A DNA stretch of 48,878 nt from an uncultured Bacilli bacterium (GCA_934098515.1 CAKOOK010000009.1:1-48878); one strand, 5' to 3'. Shown: positions 1 to 8,639, counted from the stretch's first letter. Notes: generated by a model from the letters alone, not told the origin. Program-made: numbers and translations.

Positions 1-5
1 ACGAC

Positions 6-32
6 AAAAAAATCAATCATTTCTGATTGATT
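6..32 (-). terminator. Rho-independent terminator after tRNA-Gly
   Basis: Read on the minus strand this is a 9-bp perfect stem (arms 24-32 and 11-19, loop 20-23) followed by a run of seven T. It lies about 40 bases past the tRNA-Gly 3' end, so it probably ends that transcript. A second GC-richer hairpin (CGTCGC/GCGATG arms, about 45-62) lies between them without a T-run. Confidence 0.75.
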
Positions 33-71
33 TAATCATTAACATCGCTTTGGTGCGACGATTTTTGCTTC

Positions 72-146
72 TGGAGCAAGTGAGGAGAATCGAACTCCCA
101 TCCCAACCTTGGCAAGGTTATATTCTAACCATTGAACCACACCTGC
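72..146 (-). tRNA. tRNA-Gly (GCC anticodon)
   Basis: The minus strand folds into a complete cloverleaf of 75 nt including an encoded CCA. The 7-bp acceptor stem GCAGGTG/CACTTGC has one G-T pair. The anticodon stem-loop carries GCC, the T-arm contains GTTCGATTC, and the discriminator base is T as usual for Gly isoacceptors. A promoter (TTGATA, 17 nt, TATTAT) lies immediately upstream, so the tRNA is transcribed on its own. Confidence 0.95.
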
Positions 147-157
147 AACGCATATTC

Positions 158-186
158 ATAATATCAAATTTTTTTTATAATATCAA
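158..186 (-). promoter_or_regulatory. Sigma-A promoter of tRNA-Gly
   Basis: On the minus strand, TTGATA (181-186) is separated by 17 nt from TATTAT (158-163). The predicted start near 151 leaves only a 5-nt 5' leader before the tRNA at 146. Confidence 0.7.
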
Positions 187-202
187 GTCATTTAGTAAAA
201 AT

Positions 203-919
203 TTAACTAAAACTATAAAAATATACGTCATCATTTAAATCAAAGAAATTAACACAGAAATTACCACTCTTTGTAACATTATATATTTCCGTACCTATTA
301 TACTTTTATTTTTATCATAAACAGAAACATTCAAAGCACCTGTGCCACCACTCACATAACCACATAAATTAAATAAATTCATACTTTTAGTAACACCATA
401 AGAAATATTATTTATCTTTATGCTAGAACTATTAATAGTTACATAATCATCTAATCTAACAATATCCCCAAAACTTGCTAAATTCTCAGTTATAACTTTT
501 GTTTTTTCATTATAATTAACTGTAAGAATAGTCTTGTCATCTTGTTTCTCTGCATGAATAACCCCGAAATCTACTTCACCAGAAATTGTTTTTAAGCAAA
601 CATTCAAAGCATCATCATAAGAAACTCCTAACTCACTTTGCACAGCACCAACAAAATTGCAATAAAACTCATCTTCGCCAGTCTTAACATCCATCAAATA
701 ATATCCATTCTTCTTAGTTATTACCTTATCATCTATTTCAATAGTATCACCCAAAATTTTAACCTTTTTATCCTTAAAATAATCATTTTTAGTAAGAAAG
801 TCATTACTTATAACATCTGTGTTTTCATTCCTATCTTTAATATAAGCGTATCCAAATAAAACACCTAAAACAAATAAAATAACTAAACAAATAATAATCC
901 CAATTCTTGTCTTACTCAT
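203..919 (-). CDS. Membrane-anchored extracytoplasmic protein, unknown function
   Basis: A 238-residue protein I do not recognise. Residues 6-26 form one strong hydrophobic segment after a short basic N-terminus (MSKTRIG), so it is anchored in the membrane with about 210 residues outside. The outer part is Asp/Lys/Asn-rich with predicted beta character and four Cys. It starts 2 bases downstream of the prepilin-vWA stop, so the two are almost certainly co-transcribed and may act in the same surface structure. It is the last gene of the run that begins after glmM. No enzymatic motif is visible. A pilus accessory protein is possible, but that is only context. Confidence 0.65.
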   Translation of the reverse strand: MSKTRIGIIICLVILFVLGVLFGYAYIKDRNENTDVISNDFLTKNDYFKDKKVKILGDTIEIDDKVITKKNGYYLMDVKTGEDEFYCNFVGAVQSELGVSYDDALNVCLKTISGEVDFGVIHAEKQDDKTILTVNYNEKTKVITENLASFGDIVRLDDYVTINSSSIKINNISYGVTKSMNLFNLCGYVSGGTGALNVSVYDKNKSIIGTEIYNVTKSGNFCVNFFDLNDDVYFYSFS

Positions 920-921
920 AT

Positions 922-2688
922 CTACTCCTCTTCATAAATATAACTAAATCTTAAATTATTAACATCTGTATAAGCTATACCTCTATCAACCGCATACTTA
1001 TAAACATTAAATGAATAATTACTGCTATCACTTGTCAAATATTGATTAACACCAGTATAAGAATTTAATAAAGTACTATTATAATAAACTTCAAAAGGGT
1101 TATTCTCATTAATAATAGCTTTACCTAAACTAAGAATACCTTTATTTGCCGTAGTACCACTAGCATTTTCTTCTCCGGCACCAATCTCTACTGTTATATC
1201 CGTTATAATATCATCAAATATTTTATACAACCCATTTAAACTATCTGAATCACTAACATCATCATATGAATAATAATTATCTCTTGACGTAGCTAAAGGT
1301 ATTAACTGAGAAGCAACTGCTCCACCAATCCCTATTGTATAAACTTTTGCTTTATTTTTAACATAATCAACATCTGAACTTCTTGGTGTATCAGCACTAT
1401 CTCCGTCACTTAAAAATATTACATAATTATCTTTATCATTTACAGAAGTTTGCAAAAAAGATGCAGTCTGTCCAATAGCAGATAAGAAACTAGTTCCACC
1501 ACTGGCACTCAAACTATTAATTGCACTATCTATTGAAGATTGATTATTACTATAAGAAAGAATAGTTGAAGCAGAAGATTCAAACGTTATAATTGACACT
1601 GTTGAATTTTCCAAATTTAACTTTTTTACCATTTCTTTTGATACAGTCTTTAGATTATAAAGTCTACTATTACTACTCATCGAACCAGATACATCTAAAA
1701 CAAGAATTAAGTTAATTTTTACCTCAATCGTATCTGTACTAGTAATTTTTTTAATCTTATTTTGTTTAATATCTAAATTCTTAACATCATAAGTACATTT
1801 TAACTCTTCATTATTAGATATTGTAACTTTACCATCTTTTTCATCAACTATATACTTTGAATTAGTACACTCAATTAACTCTTTATAATCATCGGAAGAC
1901 TTTATTTGTTCATCTGGAACATCAATCTGACAATATCTTTGATCATTAACTAACTTACAAGTTTTCGTAGTCTTATCACCATTCATATTAATCCAAGTTG
2001 CACTCATTTCTCCTTCACTTATTGCATATACATAAACACGATTATTTTTAACTTCAAAAGAACTATTTGACAATAAATCACTTAATGCTGAACCTTCCAT
2101 ATAAGTTGCTCTTTCATCATCTTTATTAGTACTCCAACCATAAATAATACCATTATCTCTCTTAATTGAAGGAAGAGTAATTCCTTTAGAACAACTAGCA
2201 ATTTCATTATTTGTATCACCATCACAAACAACGGCTTGTACATGTCTTCCTACTGATGTTGCTCCATTTTTTTCATAAACAAACAATATATATCCATCAT
2301 CATCTTCAGTATACTTAAAATCATAAGCACCATCTTTTAATTTAGTAAACTTTACAACGCCCTCAAATTCTTCGTTAGTTTTAGGATTAATTGGTATCTT
2401 ATTTAAAAATCCATCATCAACTAAATCTTCAAGTGTTATATAGCAAAAAGTCTCTTCTTCATTCGCTGCCGTGTATTTAATAATCTCATACTTACTATCA
2501 CTACTAGACTTATTAGTCATTACATAAGTGTCTGCAGCACTTTCAATTTTTTTAATCTCATTATTATAATTTTCTTCTAATTGATTATTATTTTTTCTAC
2601 TAAAATTAAGAACAAAAAACCCGCAAATTACTGCTATAAGTGCAATAACTGCTATAATTTCAACTAAAGTGTACCCTTTCTTATTCAT
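922..2688 (-). CDS. Type IV prepilin-like protein with von Willebrand A domain
   Basis: 588 residues. The N-terminus is a class III (type IV pilin) signal: a short basic leader ending in Gly (MNKKG), then YTLVE and a hydrophobic helix to about residue 28. A PilD/ComC peptidase would cut after Gly5, leaving Glu as the fifth mature residue. After about 300 residues of Cys-containing beta-rich sequence comes a vWA domain with a MIDAS motif DVSGSMS (Asp332, Ser334, Ser336), a following GGTSF and an LSDGDS segment. Modular pilins with vWA modules, such as PilB of Streptococcus sanguinis, act as adhesive minor pilins. No pilus ATPase, PilD or major pilin is in the window, so the assembly machine must lie elsewhere. 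Function as a tip adhesin is inference. Confidence 0.8.
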   Translation of the reverse strand: MNKKGYTLVEIIAVIALIAVICGFFVLNFSRKNNNQLEENYNNEIKKIESAADTYVMTNKSSSDSKYEIIKYTAANEEETFCYITLEDLVDDGFLNKIPINPKTNEEFEGVVKFTKLKDGAYDFKYTEDDDGYILFVYEKNGATSVGRHVQAVVCDGDTNNEIASCSKGITLPSIKRDNGIIYGWSTNKDDERATYMEGSALSDLLSNSSFEVKNNRVYVYAISEGEMSATWINMNGDKTTKTCKLVNDQRYCQIDVPDEQIKSSDDYKELIECTNSKYIVDEKDGKVTISNNEELKCTYDVKNLDIKQNKIKKITSTDTIEVKINLILVLDVSGSMSSNSRLYNLKTVSKEMVKKLNLENSTVSIITFESSASTILSYSNNQSSIDSAINSLSASGGTSFLSAIGQTASFLQTSVNDKDNYVIFLSDGDSADTPRSSDVDYVKNKAKVYTIGIGGAVASQLIPLATSRDNYYSYDDVSDSDSLNGLYKIFDDIITDITVEIGAGEENASGTTANKGILSLGKAIINENNPFEVYYNSTLLNSYTGVNQYLTSDSSNYSFNVYKYAVDRGIAYTDVNNLRFSYIYEEE

Positions 2689-2739
2689 ACTTACACCATC
2701 CTATTATAAGTTTAACATAAAAAAGAATAATTGCCTACT

Positions 2740-3300
2740 TCACTTTTTAACATTTACAGAAATATTTCGTCCTTTATTAGGTTTTCTAAGTGAACAACAA
2801 TTATCAATAATAAATAAAATGATTAAAACTAATGCAAGTAATAATCTATTAGAATATCTAAAATTACTAATTTTAATAATTAAATAAGTAGCAATATAAT
2901 ACGTACAAATAACGCCACCCACTCCAAAAAATAACAAACCGACAAAACAAACTCTTCCATTTATATTCAAAAAAGAATCTTTATAATCCCACCATTTTTT
3001 ATGAAATAATTTTTCTAATAAATAAGACGTCATATATTCTAAAAAACCACAAAGTAAAATAATTAAAATAACCATAAGTAACGGTTTATTCATAAATCTA
3101 CTGAAAAAAACTAATACCAAAATCATTCCACAACCATAAATCGGAAGCCATGGACCTTTCAAAAATCCTCTATTTACAAATTTCTTTTTCTTAAAAATAA
3201 ATAATATCATTTCCCATAAATAACCAATAAAAGAAAATGCAAAAAATAAAAGAATTGTTGTTAATATATTATCCCTACTTAAATAATCAAAATTTTCCAT
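2740..3300 (-). CDS. CmpB-like polytopic membrane protein (putative ABC-transporter type IV family)
   Basis: 186 residues with about five hydrophobic helices and the motif GPWLPIYG near residue 55, the hallmark of the family named putative ABC-transporter type IV (CmpB-like). No partner ATPase is nearby, so transport is not established. A second member with the same motif lies at 42003-42545. I chose the ATG at 3300 over one 18 bases upstream. Neither has a Shine-Dalgarno, but a possible -10 (CATAAT) sits about 7-8 bases before this ATG, so the mRNA may be leaderless. It sits between two surface-protein genes on the same strand. Confidence 0.65.
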   Translation of the reverse strand: MENFDYLSRDNILTTILLFFAFSFIGYLWEMILFIFKKKKFVNRGFLKGPWLPIYGCGMILVLVFFSRFMNKPLLMVILIILLCGFLEYMTSYLLEKLFHKKWWDYKDSFLNINGRVCFVGLLFFGVGGVICTYYIATYLIIKISNFRYSNRLLLALVLIILFIIDNCCSLRKPNKGRNISVNVKK

Positions 3301-3336
3301 ATATATATTATGGTACAAAAAAAGAAAAAACTTTAA

Positions 3337-4908
3337 TTATTTTTTCTTTGATTTTTTAGAAGTCTTTTTCTTTTTACCTTTATTAGTTTTTTTCTTTTTT
3401 GTTGTTTTCTTTTTAGTATTTGTATTTTTAGTAGTCACCTGCTTTTTAACTTCCTTATTAACTACTGGTTTAGCACTAGTCTTTTTATTCTTAACTGGAG
3501 CCTTCTTACCAGCAGATTTCTTAACACTAGTATTCTTAACACTATTTTTAATTTCAAACTTTTTAGAAAGACTCTTATAAGTATCCTTAATAACACCTTT
3601 ATACTTAACTACAATATAACCAACTCCAGCAACTGCTACTACCAAAAAGATATATAAAGCATAATTAACAGACTTATATTTTACGGTTATCTGATAAGTT
3701 GCTCTTGCTCCATTTTCTGCAGTAACAATAATCTTGATTACACTGCCCTCAGTTAAATTATCATTTCCTTTAATAATATAAGATGCACTATCATCCTCTA
3801 AAACAGGTATAATATCTAACTTATTAACATTCTTCTTTATCTCTAATACATAGTTCTTAACTCTTTTACTAAATTCTAAATTATATCCATCTATCTTTAA
3901 ATTAGAAATATAATTATTATTAGAAGCATTCTTTATTGTTTTAGTTATAAAAATAAAATAAGTTCTTATATTTCCATTACCATCTTTAAGTTTTATTTGT
4001 ACTACATTATCCCCATTTAAAAGTTTAACAGTTTGCTTACCGTAATTCTTAACAAACTCACCACTTTCTGCCTCTGGACTAATTTCTAAACTTGTAACAC
4101 TAGAGTTAACATTTAAATAATACTCATAAACATCTGATTTAAAATCTATAATTAAATTATTATTTTTATTATCTTTAATTAAAATACCATTTAAACTGCC
4201 AGATTGTATTTTATCATCTTTATAAAATCTTATTAATACAACCTTCTGATTTCCATTTTCTGATAAAACAGTTATTGGCACAATAAGTTCATTACTATTT
4301 TTTGCAAAAGTATAATCCCCAGCCCCAGTTATAGTTGCAAACTCATTTTCTAAAGTTACTTCAATATTAATTTTCTCATCTGATGACTGCAGACTATAAA
4401 GTTTCTCTGTATTAGTAAATCCTTCAAGAACCTTTCCATTAATCTTTATCTCCTTAATATTATTGTTTGTAGAAATTATCTTAACATCGCTATTTACATC
4501 ATCATATGTAGTTTCCGTATTATCACTAGAGTTCTTAGATTTTATATTAGTTAATTTAATAGAATGAATTCCATCTTTTTTTGCCTTAAATAATAAGATA
4601 CCATACTCTTGTAATCCAGTCTCTTGTGAATCACTTTTAGTCTTAGCACTTATAACTTGCTTATCATTAGTTATCTGCCAAACTTTTTCATAATTACTTC
4701 TTACATCAACAAGTTCAATACCATCATCAAATTCATAATTAAAATTGATCTCATCATAAGATGCATCTTGATTAATTGAAACTCTACAGATAAACTGATC
4801 GTCAATATAATACTCTCCCTTATCACAAGTTAACACAAACTCATCTTTTGCAAAAACCATAATTGGAAATAATAAAAATGATATTAAAAAAAAGAATTTC
4901 TTTGACAT
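3337..4908 (-). CDS. Surface protein with cohesin-like and cadherin-like repeats, C-terminal TM and Lys-rich tail
   Basis: 523 residues. Residues 1-20 are a classic signal peptide ending in VFAKD. About 21-150 looks like a cohesin-type beta-sandwich. Three cadherin-like beta-sandwich repeats follow (about 155-240, 242-325 and 335-412), each ending in a segment like NGNIRTYFIFITK or NGARATYQITVKY. A single TM segment (about 415-437) precedes a strongly basic, Lys/Thr/Ser-rich cytoplasmic tail of about 80 residues. Cadherin-like beta-sandwich domains occur in Bacillota surface proteins and are thought to mediate interactions. The Lys-rich tail could bind nucleic acid or anionic lipid, but that is speculation. 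It is in an operon-like run with the genes on either side. Confidence 0.7.
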   Translation of the reverse strand: MSKKFFFLISFLLFPIMVFAKDEFVLTCDKGEYYIDDQFICRVSINQDASYDEINFNYEFDDGIELVDVRSNYEKVWQITNDKQVISAKTKSDSQETGLQEYGILLFKAKKDGIHSIKLTNIKSKNSSDNTETTYDDVNSDVKIISTNNNIKEIKINGKVLEGFTNTEKLYSLQSSDEKINIEVTLENEFATITGAGDYTFAKNSNELIVPITVLSENGNQKVVLIRFYKDDKIQSGSLNGILIKDNKNNNLIIDFKSDVYEYYLNVNSSVTSLEISPEAESGEFVKNYGKQTVKLLNGDNVVQIKLKDGNGNIRTYFIFITKTIKNASNNNYISNLKIDGYNLEFSKRVKNYVLEIKKNVNKLDIIPVLEDDSASYIIKGNDNLTEGSVIKIIVTAENGARATYQITVKYKSVNYALYIFLVVAVAGVGYIVVKYKGVIKDTYKSLSKKFEIKNSVKNTSVKKSAGKKAPVKNKKTSAKPVVNKEVKKQVTTKNTNTKKKTTKKKKTNKGKKKKTSKKSKKK

Positions 4909-4941
4909 AATCTCACCTAAGAAAATTATATCATAAAATTC

Positions 4942-5319
4942 TTATTTATATTCAAAAATATATTTAGTTTTTTTATCTATTCCGTATAAAACTAACTCTT
5001 CATTAGCTAAAACAAATATATCTTGCGAAACTTTTGCTTCATTTATCTTTTCATTACCATCTAGGGAATAAAAATATTTATTTGCTCTAAGCTTTAAATA
5101 AGTATTATCAACATTCATTACTTCAAACTCTGTCTTACATGCATCACTCTTATCAAAAGATAGTTCATATCCAGTTAAAACATTATAATTAGAGCTCTTA
5201 TTTCCACAAGATACATATAATTTTTTCGTATCATTACTAGGTTTTATCTTATACCAAATAAATACACCAGCTAAAACAACTATCAAACAAATTAAAGCAA
5301 CCTTTAAAATTTTCTTCAT
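4942..5319 (-). CDS. Small membrane-anchored protein, unknown
   Basis: 125 residues beginning MKKILK, with one N-terminal TM (about 5-25) and an extracytoplasmic remainder containing two Cys that could form a disulfide. I took the ATG at 5319 rather than one 12 bases upstream because TGAGGT (5325-5330) sits at proper distance from it and overlaps the upstream ATG. It lies between the NlpC/P60 hydrolase and the cadherin-like protein on the same strand. No recognisable family. Confidence 0.6.
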   Translation of the reverse strand: MKKILKVALICLIVVLAGVFIWYKIKPSNDTKKLYVSCGNKSSNYNVLTGYELSFDKSDACKTEFEVMNVDNTYLKLRANKYFYSLDGNEKINEAKVSQDIFVLANEELVLYGIDKKTKYIFEYK

Positions 5320-5373
5320 ACCATACCTCATAATAAATATAGCATAAATATCATTTTTTTAATAGTGCAATTT

Positions 5374-6132
5374 TTATTTTTTAACTTTTAACAAATCCAA
5401 AATTTTTAAAACAAACTCCCAAATTTTTTCAAATAATGTTTTAGTTTCTTCTTTAACCTCTTCTTTTTTATCTTCAACCGGAATATCGGGCTTAGCTTCT
5501 TTATTATCAGTTACTTCTGGTGCCTTAGGTTCTTCTATCTTTGGTTCCTCTTTTGGCACTTCCTCCTTAATCTCATCTTCTTTAACAATTTCTGGTTCAT
5601 TCTTAACATAAGATAACCACTTACTCTTAGTCCAAGTCTTCCAAGGTCTAGCGCCTAAATTTGATTTACACACTTTCCCATACTTTATCCCAGATATTTT
5701 TTGATTAGACGTGCACTCAATAACCTTACCATCACCAATATACACACCACAGTGCCCTTTCATATACAAAAGCACACCTTCTTCCTCTGGAAGCGTAGAA
5801 ATATCTCCTTTCTCACTAGCAGTACCTACAGTTATCCCATACGCATCCTTATCATAACCAGCAATGTAACTTACCTTCTTATTTCCATAATCGCTCATAA
5901 AATAAGACTTAATTAATCCAGCACAATCATAAGCATAATAATCCTTACCAACTAAACTTTTCAAATACTTAACTTTTGCATCATCATAATGACTAGGATA
6001 CTGCCTCTTCTTGCCATCAATCGTATTATTTGTTACCAGTCTACCAAACTCGCCCCACATATAAACCGTATTACGATCAAGTAAAGTCTTTAAATAACTA
6101 ACAAACTCTTTATTCGTCTTTATTTTTATCAC
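5374..6132 (-). CDS. NlpC/P60-family cell-wall hydrolase (endolysin-like)
   Basis: 252 residues. The NlpC/P60 cysteine-peptidase core is visible: YDCAGLI with nucleophile Cys70 and GHCGVYIGDG with His127. NlpC/P60 enzymes cut gamma-D-Glu-diaminopimelate or similar bonds in peptidoglycan stems. From about 178 there is a Glu/Pro/Lys-rich linker, then a short amphipathic C-terminal helix (about 232-250). There is no signal peptide, as in phage endolysins that exit through a holin. The start is GTG at 6132, inside the end of the holin-like gene. GGAGG abuts the start and an earlier GAAGG is better spaced, so translation is probably coupled. It is the third gene of a lysis-type cassette. Confidence 0.8.
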   Translation of the reverse strand: MIKIKTNKEFVSYLKTLLDRNTVYMWGEFGRLVTNNTIDGKKRQYPSHYDDAKVKYLKSLVGKDYYAYDCAGLIKSYFMSDYGNKKVSYIAGYDKDAYGITVGTASEKGDISTLPEEEGVLLYMKGHCGVYIGDGKVIECTSNQKISGIKYGKVCKSNLGARPWKTWTKSKWLSYVKNEPEIVKEDEIKEEVPKEEPKIEEPKAPEVTDNKEAKPDIPVEDKKEEVKEETKTLFEKIWEFVLKILDLLKVKK

Positions 6133-6370
6133 CTCCTACCTTCAAAGCATCATAAGCGCCTCCAGCAGATAAAGCTCCAATCAAACAAAGAACAATCGAG
6201 CGAAAAATACTAGTCTCAATCTCAGCAAAATAAACAATAACTCCTGAAATAATACCAATTATTACATTTTGCAAAGGAATATACTTCCTATTTACAATCC
6301 TTAACTTCTTACTAATAAAACCAACAATAAGTGTAACTAAAGAAATTACACTAAACGCAGTCAGTTCCAT
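6110..6370 (-). CDS. Holin-like small membrane protein
   Basis: 86 residues with two to three TM helices (about 4-20, 32-50 and 56-76) and a short charged C-terminus, the size and layout of phage holins. GAGGGGAG precedes the ATG. It overlaps the upstream XhlA-like gene by 20 bases and the downstream NlpC/P60 gene by 23 bases, so the three are translationally coupled. Holins permeabilise the membrane for endolysin release. The holin call rests on size, topology and neighbours rather than on a diagnostic motif. Confidence 0.65.
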   Translation of the reverse strand: MELTAFSVISLVTLIVGFISKKLRIVNRKYIPLQNVIIGIISGVIVYFAEIETSIFRSIVLCLIGALSAGGAYDALKVGGDKNKDE

Positions 6371-6566
6371 CCTTTTTTCTCCCCTCTAATACAGTAACCC
6401 TTTTATCAAGACTAGATGACATCTTAGTTAGTTCATCAACCTTATCTGTAAGTAACTTGGTATTCATATTTAGCTTAGTAATCGACGTATTAAGCTTTAG
6501 TAAAGGTGTAACTATTGCTATAAGTGATACAACTAGCCCAGCAATTTTAATAATTTGACTATCCAT
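6351..6566 (-). CDS. XhlA-like small protein with TM and coiled coil
   Basis: 71 residues starting MDSQIIK, with an N-terminal TM helix (about 4-25) followed by a heptad-patterned, likely coiled-coil segment (about 30-62). XhlA-type proteins of PBSX-like lysis cassettes combine the same two elements in the opposite order. I placed the start at 6566 because AGGTGAG lies 3 bases before it; a further upstream start would fall inside the glmM terminator. It is the first gene of the cassette. Confidence 0.55.
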   Translation of the reverse strand: MDSQIIKIAGLVVSLIAIVTPLLKLNTSITKLNMNTKLLTDKVDELTKMSSSLDKRVTVLEGRKKDGTDCV

Positions 6567-6585
6567 AATCTCACCTATTTTATTA

Positions 6586-6613
6586 TATAAAAAAAGCACT
6601 CATAACGAGTGTT
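6586..6613 (-). terminator. Terminator of glmM
   Basis: On the minus strand, AACACTC and GAGTGCT arms (6607-6613 and 6595-6601) with loop GTTAT are followed by a T-run. It lies between the glmM stop and the Shine-Dalgarno of the lysis cassette, so the cassette needs readthrough or a weak promoter in the glmM 3' end (a TGGTATATA extended -10-like string near 6625). Confidence 0.75.
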
Positions 6614-6621
6614 CCTTTAAC

Positions 6622-7953
6622 CTATATACCAAACTTTTTATTAATTAAATCAGCAATATCATTTGCCATTCTACTAATTTCCTCAGTATTTTTACCTTCA
6701 ATCATAACTCTAATTAAATTTTCCGTGCCACTAGCCCTGATTAATATACGTCCATCACCATTAAGTTCATCTTCATACTTTTTAATCAATACATTGATTT
6801 CATCATCTTCACCAAATAAAGCCTTACCCTCTCTAGTAACATTAACATTCACAAGAACCTGTGGATATTTATCCATAACACTCGCTAGTTCACTTAACTT
6901 ACACTGCCTTTCACTTAATATATTTAAAACCATAAGAGAAGTAAGCTCACCATCACCAGTATTTGCATACTCTTTAAAAATCACATGTCCCGACTGCTCG
7001 CCACCCATAACGTAATCCTTATCAAGCATCTCTTCTAAAACATACCTATCACCAACTTTAGTCGCAACAAAATTAATATTCTCACTTTCACAAAATTTCC
7101 TTAATCCTAAATTTGACATTACAGTTCCAACTATCGCATTATTATTAAGTTTCCCCTTTTCCTTTAAATATTTACCACAAATTGCAAGTACATAATCTCC
7201 ATCTATAACATCACCATCATTAGTAACAAATAAACATCTATCTGCATCTCCATCATAAGCAATACCTAAATCTGCCTGAACTTCTTTAACTTTACTAATT
7301 AAAGCATCCAAATGAGTAGAACCACAATTATCATTAATATTTACTCCATCAGGATTATCAAAAATAATTTCTGCATTAACATTTAACTTTTCAAATAAAG
7401 TAGGCGCAGTAGCCGAAGCTGAACCATTAGCACAATCCACCACAACTTTAAGACCATTATAATCATTTGCTAAAGAATACAAAAAATTAATATATCTATT
7501 TTTTAAATTTTCATCTCTCTCATACCTACCAATATTAGTACATTCTGGTAATTCTTCATCTAAAATGTAATGCTCTATTTTTTCTTCGATCTCATCAGCA
7601 AGTTTATACCCTTTATTATTAAATAACTTAATTCCATTATACTTAGCGGGATTATGACTTGCCGAAATCATTACACCCATATCAGCGTTTAAATGTGTTA
7701 CTAAAAAAGAAACTGCAGGAGTCGGTACTACACCAACAAAAATAACATCAGCACCCATACTTAATAGCCCAGCATTAACAGCACATGCAAGCATATCCCC
7801 AGAATACCTAGTATCCATTCCAACAATAACCTTAATCTTTTTATTCTCACCTAAAACATAAGCAGAACTAGCGCCTATCTTCATTGCTAAATCCGCAGTA
7901 AGTTCACTTCCAGCAATTCCTCTAGCACCATCAGTTCCAAATAATCTTCCCAT
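6622..7953 (-). CDS. glmM: Phosphoglucosamine mutase GlmM
   Basis: 443 residues, the usual length. It interconverts glucosamine-6-phosphate and glucosamine-1-phosphate for UDP-GlcNAc, hence peptidoglycan and teichoic acids. Visible motifs are the N-terminal GRLFGTDGARG, the phosphoserine loop ISASHNP (Ser99), the metal-binding DGDADR and the sugar-binding GGEQSGH, with a C-terminal phosphate-binding RASGTENLIRVM. An AAGGAG site precedes the ATG, which shares one base with the stop of the upstream GlmU-like gene, so the two are coupled. It ends at a strong terminator. Confidence 0.97.
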   Translation of the reverse strand: MGRLFGTDGARGIAGSELTADLAMKIGASSAYVLGENKKIKVIVGMDTRYSGDMLACAVNAGLLSMGADVIFVGVVPTPAVSFLVTHLNADMGVMISASHNPAKYNGIKLFNNKGYKLADEIEEKIEHYILDEELPECTNIGRYERDENLKNRYINFLYSLANDYNGLKVVVDCANGSASATAPTLFEKLNVNAEIIFDNPDGVNINDNCGSTHLDALISKVKEVQADLGIAYDGDADRCLFVTNDGDVIDGDYVLAICGKYLKEKGKLNNNAIVGTVMSNLGLRKFCESENINFVATKVGDRYVLEEMLDKDYVMGGEQSGHVIFKEYANTGDGELTSLMVLNILSERQCKLSELASVMDKYPQVLVNVNVTREGKALFGEDDEINVLIKKYEDELNGDGRILIRASGTENLIRVMIEGKNTEEISRMANDIADLINKKFGI

Positions 7954-8615
7954 TATCTTTGCTCCTTATCTATAATATTATCCATTGATTTAACTATCTT
8001 CCAATCACCAATAACACCTCTTACCATCGTAAGTGGATACACATTAGTATGAGCACCAATTATAGTTCCTGGACACAGTACACTATTACATCCAATATCA
8101 CTATAATCCCCAAGTATTGCACTCATTTTTCTAAGCCCAGTTGCTATTTCACCATCATCCTTAACAACAACATTACTCTTATCACTCTTAACATTAGATA
8201 AAATAACTCCTGCACCAGTATGAGCATGATCACCTAAGATTGCATCACCAACATAATTATAATGAGGACACTGACAATTATCAAAAATAATTGCATTCTT
8301 TACTTCAGTACTATTACCAATTACACAATTCTTACCAATAATCGCACTTCCCCTAATAAATGCTCCCGGTCTTACTTCAGTCCCTTCGCCAATAATTACT
8401 GGTGCATTTATATCAGCCTTCTCACTTATCTTTACACTTTTATGAACCCAAACATTTTCCTTATATAATATATATTCATCAGATAAAGTTGGCCCCATTT
8501 TCAAAATAAAATCTTTAATAAGAGGTAGTACCTCCCAAGGATAATTAACCCCATCAAATAGTTCTTTTGCTATAGTGGCATCCAAATTTAACAAATTTTC
8601 GTACTTTTTTAACAT
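7953..8615 (-). CDS. Stand-alone GlmU-C-like left-handed beta-helix acyltransferase
   Basis: About 220 residues. After a 70-residue N-terminal helical part, hexapeptide repeats (I-G-x-x-x-x type) fill about 75-200. Segments such as HYNYVGDAILGD and HTGAGVILSN resemble the acetyltransferase half of GlmU. The nucleotidyltransferase half (LAAGxGTRM) is absent. Coupling to glmM suggests action on glucosamine-1-phosphate or a related amino sugar, but the substrate is not shown. The start is uncertain: ATG at 8615 or GTG at 8624, with AAGGAG at 8628-8633. Longer starts would run into the divergent gene's leader and past the probable promoter (extended -10 TGGTATTAT at 8640-8648). Confidence 0.75.
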   Translation of the reverse strand: MLKKYENLLNLDATIAKELFDGVNYPWEVLPLIKDFILKMGPTLSDEYILYKENVWVHKSVKISEKADINAPVIIGEGTEVRPGAFIRGSAIIGKNCVIGNSTEVKNAIIFDNCQCPHYNYVGDAILGDHAHTGAGVILSNVKSDKSNVVVKDDGEIATGLRKMSAILGDYSDIGCNSVLCPGTIIGAHTNVYPLTMVRGVIGDWKIVKSMDNIIDKEQR

Positions 8616-8639
8616 CTTCTTCACATTCTCCTTTGCACC

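Noticed and set aside
2374..2388. NPKTN, a class B sortase-type motif, in the prepilin-vWA protein
   Set aside because: It is internal (about residue 101-105) and not followed by a C-terminal TM and basic tail, so it cannot be a sorting signal. A chance match.
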